From CAZCQG01 sp964500775 (GTDB taxonomy: Bacteria > Campylobacterota > Campylobacteria > Campylobacterales > CAZCQG01), in assembly GCA_964500775.1 (NCBI GenBank), contig CAZCQG010000061.1, positions 1 to 9,273 on the forward strand: 9,273 bases of DNA, in the 5' to 3' direction. Shown piece by piece: positions 7,229 through 9,273 of the stretch (its first letter is position 1; each line of letters begins with the position of its first letter). A program made the position numbers and the translations under genes. Under the pieces are notes generated by a model. It had not been told where the DNA came from and did no database searches. It saw only the letters and a program-made list of their open reading frames with translations.

Positions 7229-7995
7229 GTGATCTCTTTTTGCATCCGATTTTTACACAGATACCAAACATCGCCGCATACACTACAAAAACACTCGGCG
7301 GGATAAGCGGCGGAAACTACGCATCGCTCAATCTCGGACTACACGTAGGGGACACAAAAGAATCGGTCATCACCAATAGGAATCTCGTCTGCAAAGCACT
7401 CAATATCGACAATACGAGAATCGCCACGGCACGTCAAGTCCACGGCGATACGATTTTAGAAATAGGAGAATCTGATCTCGGTAAAGGATTTGAAAATATC
7501 GATGAAGCTTTGGTCTGCGATGGATTTATCACCGATGTGCCAAACGCCGCGCTAGCTATCAATATCGCCGACTGCGCGGCGGTACTTTTTAGCGACAAAA
7601 AGGGCAAAGTCATAGCCGCGCTCCATAGCGGCAGGGCAGGGTGTGCGCAAAATATCTCCGGCAAGTGCGTCGACCTCTACAAGAATCGCTACGGGATTCC
7701 TCCCGAAGAGATCCTCGTCTCCGTCTCACCGTCAATAAAGAGTTGCTGCTATGAAGTGGGCGAAGAGATCGTTGAAGGCTTCAAAAAATACGCCGAGGGG
7801 GTTTTTGAACGGGGAGGGCGATACTATCTCGACATCCAAAACATCATCCACGCCCAACTCTTAGCATCGGGAATCCCGCCGCAAAATATCGAAACGCTTG
7901 GAATCTGCACCTGCTGTGAGGGGAAAGAGGAGCTTTTCTCCTACCGCAGAGAGAATGTTTGCGGGCGGATGTGGGGGCTTATTATTAAGCGGTGA
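7225..7995 (+). CDS. pgeF: Peptidoglycan editing factor PgeF (YfiH/DUF152, laccase-like fold)
   Basis: A 256-residue cytoplasmic protein of the family once called polyphenol oxidase or laccase-domain protein. In E. coli, YfiH/PgeF removes faulty peptidoglycan precursors carrying L-serine in place of L-alanine. Metal-site residues of the family are visible: His73 in QVHGD, Cys117 in ADCAAVLF and His134 in LHSGRAGC. The C-terminal signature is also present: GICTCC (227-231 region), FSYRRE and GRMWGLI. Length is normal. The start ATG overlaps the stop of the cytochrome gene and has GGAGGGG upstream. The two probably share a transcript, although a periplasmic cytochrome and a cytoplasmic cell-wall editing enzyme have no evident common pathway. 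No hairpin terminator is seen before the tRNA gene 37 bases on. Confidence 0.93.
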   Translation: MSDLFLHPIFTQIPNIAAYTTKTLGGISGGNYASLNLGLHVGDTKESVITNRNLVCKALNIDNTRIATARQVHGDTILEIGESDLGKGFENIDEALVCDGFITDVPNAALAINIADCAAVLFSDKKGKVIAALHSGRAGCAQNISGKCVDLYKNRYGIPPEEILVSVSPSIKSCCYEVGEEIVEGFKKYAEGVFERGGRYYLDIQNIIHAQLLASGIPPQNIETLGICTCCEGKEELFSYRRENVCGRMWGLIIKR

Positions 7996-8008
7996 TTGAA
8001 CTCTATTG

Positions 8009-8017
8009 TGCTAGTAT
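8009..8017 (+). promoter_or_regulatory. Possible extended -10 promoter of tRNA-Ser
   Basis: TGCTAGTAT reads as an extended -10 element (TG, one base, TAGTAT), placing a start near 8024 and the tRNA 5' end at 8033 about 9 bases later. TTGAAC at 7996-8001 is too close (10 bases) to be its -35. Confidence 0.35.
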
Positions 8018-8032
8018 TCCACTCTTTTTTGT

Positions 8033-8120
8033 AGAGAGGTGTCCGAGCGGTTGAAGGAGCACGCCTGGAACGCGTGTGTGGGGCAACTCACCGAGGGTTC
8101 GAATCCCTTCCTCTCTGCCA
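8033..8120 (+). tRNA. tRNA-Ser, anticodon GGA
   Basis: A complete class II tRNA of 88 bases that reads UCC and UCU. The acceptor AGAGAGG (8033-8039) pairs fully with CCTCTCT (8110-8116); the discriminator is G and the CCA is encoded (8118-8120). The anticodon stem CACGC/GCGTG (8060-8064, 8072-8076) holds the loop CTGGAAC with GGA at 8067-8069. The variable arm GTGGG/CTCAC (8078-8082, 8087-8091) carries a GCAA tetraloop, and the T arm is GAGGG-TTCGAAT-CCCTT (8093-8109). The gene is intact although an integrase remnant starts 66 bases behind it, as expected when an element integrates at a tRNA 3' end and restores it. Confidence 0.97.
8093..8120 (+). other. Presumed attachment-site core in the tRNA-Ser 3' end
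   Basis: T arm, acceptor 3' strand and CCA of tRNA-Ser lie immediately in front of an integrase remnant. Tyrosine integrases commonly recombine at this part of tRNA genes, so this stretch is the likely att core. The matching second copy, expected at the far end of the island, is not inside the window, so the exact limits are unknown. Confidence 0.4.
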
Positions 8121-8162
8121 GTTTACCCCCTATTTTAGACTTTCAAACTCAAAAATCCTAGA

Positions 8163-8180
8163 TTGTACCTATGTTGTGCC
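8163..8180. repeat. Paired heptamers TTGTACC / TTGTGCC between tRNA and integrase remnant
   Basis: TTGTACC (8163-8169) and TTGTGCC (8174-8180) are direct repeats differing at one base and offset by 11 bases, about one helical turn. The second overlaps a small inverted repeat GTGC-CT-GCAC (8176-8185). Position next to a tRNA-borne att site suggests integrase arm-type binding sites. Two copies only, so chance is not excluded. The rest of 8121-8186 shows no gene and no terminator. Confidence 0.3.
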
Positions 8181-8186
8181 TGCACT

Positions 8187-8420
8187 TTAGTCCGCTATCT
8201 TTGAAATCTTTTCCATATCGGGCTTTATTTTCCCAATATAGTGCATCCTGCTGACGTGGATATTCTCGTGTCCCACTTGTTGCGTTAGCCAAGTCTCACT
8301 CTGTCCGTATTCAAGCATCAACGTGCAAAAGGTGTTCTTTGTAGCGTCATAAAAGCTTACGACCCGAACACCGCTTTTTCGCATAGGGGGGCGATTGGTC
8401 TCCTTTGGTTTGTTATGTTC
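8187..8420 (-). pseudogene. Tyrosine recombinase (phage-type integrase), C-terminal remnant
   Basis: Only the last 77 or so residues of the catalytic domain remain. The segment NTFCTLMLEYGQ matches the usual R-HTFAT-LML block, QQVGHENI is the GH box, and HYIG carries the catalytic Tyr; the protein ends in IADstop. The frame extends upstream of the Met at 8384 through NRPP and is closed by TGA at 8421-8423, with no room for the core-binding and arm-binding domains (an intact enzyme has about 350-400 residues). At the place of the usual H-x-x-R motif it reads YDATKN, with Lys where Arg is expected: either a family variant or decay. It reads towards the tRNA-Ser gene, the typical position of an integrase beside its attachment site. 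It should be inactive. Confidence 0.8.
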
Positions 8421-8427
8421 TCAATAT

Positions 8428-9273
8428 TCAGTCTATTGTTTCAATAGGTTTTTCTAAGTGAAGCTTATCAATATACATTTTAAAATCTTCTAGATTTAGT
8501 TTTGGTGCAGATCTGATTTTGTCCTCCCTTTGATTTTCATCTTTTTGTCCAGGTTCTACCTGCTGAAAACTTCTTGGATTTGAATTTGGGAACAATCCAA
8601 TATCTAGCATGTATGCCGAATAACGTATTCCATCACCATTAGAAGCGCTTATATTGGGATTGACTAGATGTAAAAAACGCAAATCTGATAGTTCTTTGAC
8701 AGCTTGATTAATATGAGGGTGATCTAGCAAAGCTCTATTAGATACTAAAAAAGCATTCCATTTTTTTTCGTCAATAATACTTTTACGGATAAATTTGAGA
8801 TAATTGTCAAGTATTCCTTCTTCGTCAGCGGTATCAGTTCTGAATGCTTCCATCTTATTTGAAATATTTTCAATTGCTTTCTCAATGACATTTGGTTTAG
8901 AAATGGATTTTCCTCCACCTAGCAGTGGTCCTAACGAAATTATCAAACTAAAAAAGTCTCTCGGCACACCACCTGATGCAAGGCATAAAAACCTGAATGC
9001 ATTATCAGTGATTAAGTCTTCATATTTAATTGAGACCTCTACTTTTTCATTGATATGTTGCAATAGATTTTTCATAAATATGACAAGTGCATTAAAGTCT
9101 TCAAAGCTGTAATCCAAGTTTAATGGTTGTGCATCATGAGGCAGTTCGATTCCAATGTAGCTTTCAGCTTGTACATACAATCTCGTTCTGTGTTTAATCG
9201 TCGCAACTTTAAGATATAGAGGAGTATTTTTTGCAAGTCTATGAAAAAAATCTAGAAAATAGGGCTGTTCATT
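8428..9273 (-). CDS. Probable P-loop (Orc1/Cdc6-like) ATPase, C-terminal part, 5' end outside window
   Basis: The frame is open to the right edge: 281 codons are inside the window and a TTG at 9180 is only an internal Leu, so the start lies outside. The first in-window residues (NEQPYFLDFFHRLAKN, then LYLKVATIKHRTRLY) resemble the stretch after Walker B in AAA+/Orc-like ATPases, with Arg residues in a sensor-1-like position. FLCLASGGVPRDFFSLI (in-window residues about 95-111) resembles the sensor-2 motif (SGG-x-xRD) of this group. The rest is helical and charged, with a polar, probably disordered stretch (PRSFQQVEPGQKDENQRED) before the C-terminus. Walker A and B would lie outside. Base composition is much more AT-rich than the rest of the window, and it stands on the island side of the tRNA and integrase, so it is probably acquired cargo. 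Its job cannot be told from this part. Confidence 0.65.
   Translation of the reverse strand, partial: NEQPYFLDFFHRLAKNTPLYLKVATIKHRTRLYVQAESYIGIELPHDAQPLNLDYSFEDFNALVIFMKNLLQHINEKVEVSIKYEDLITDNAFRFLCLASGGVPRDFFSLIISLGPLLGGGKSISKPNVIEKAIENISNKMEAFRTDTADEEGILDNYLKFIRKSIIDEKKWNAFLVSNRALLDHPHINQAVKELSDLRFLHLVNPNISASNGDGIRYSAYMLDIGLFPNSNPRSFQQVEPGQKDENQREDKIRSAPKLNLEDFKMYIDKLHLEKPIETID

Noticed and set aside
7225..8120. Functional link between pgeF, which acts on wrongly serine-charged wall precursors, and the adjacent tRNA-Ser
   Set aside because: The tRNA serves protein synthesis and PgeF acts on UDP-linked precursors; adjacency alone is most simply chance.
8120..8149. Hairpin terminator behind tRNA-Ser (AGTTT/AAACT)
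   Set aside because: Only 5 AT-rich pairs around a 20-base loop and no T tract.
9174..9180. Start codon of the ATPase near 9180 (TTG) or 9176
   Set aside because: The frame continues with protein-like, family-like sequence to the right edge; the ATG at 9176-9174 is in another frame.
1..9273. CRISPR array, insertion sequence with terminal repeats, or cobalamin/SAM riboswitch
   Set aside because: No regularly spaced repeats, no transposase and no matching inverted ends were seen; the metH leader, where a riboswitch would lie, is outside the window.

Overview
The window looks like a chromosomal segment of a Campylobacterota (epsilonproteobacterial) species of moderate GC content, perhaps of the Sulfuricurvum, Sulfurimonas or Sulfurovum kind. 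This rests on the style of the proteins (the MetH activation domain, a small multihaem cytochrome, a receiver-kinase hybrid without a sensor), the tRNA-Ser sequence and the tight gene packing with 4-base overlaps. The genus is an inference.

Left part, plus strand (1-5506): the 3' nine-tenths or so of metH, the cobalamin-dependent methionine synthase, enters from the left edge. It is followed after 16 bases by feoA and feoB, the ferrous-iron uptake pair, whose reading frames overlap by 4 bases. The three genes are probably co-transcribed.

Middle part, minus strand (5501-6837): a small acidic protein of unknown function with a TTG start is followed, in overlap, by a cytoplasmic receiver-histidine kinase hybrid. 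The kinase and feoB converge and their stop codons overlap. A 9-bp GC-rich stem-loop sits exactly over the two stops.

Right of centre, plus strand (6881-8120): a short exported tetrahaem c-type cytochrome, built from two copies of a di-haem module, is translationally coupled to pgeF (YfiH/DUF152 peptidoglycan editing factor). tRNA-Ser(GGA) with an encoded CCA follows.

Right end, minus strand (8121-9273): directly behind the tRNA lies the C-terminal remnant of a tyrosine integrase. Behind that is the C-terminal part of a probable P-loop (Orc1/Cdc6-like) ATPase that runs off the right edge. Base composition falls sharply between the integrase remnant and the ATPase. This is the classic layout of a mobile element inserted at a tRNA 3' end, here decayed or rearranged. 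The integrase is broken and the ATPase cargo is unidentified.

The points most worth a second look are the duplicated haem module with an extra cysteine before the first haem site of each copy, the unknown small gene in front of the kinase, and the tRNA-Ser island with its unrecognised ATPase. No CRISPR array, insertion sequence or riboswitch is visible.
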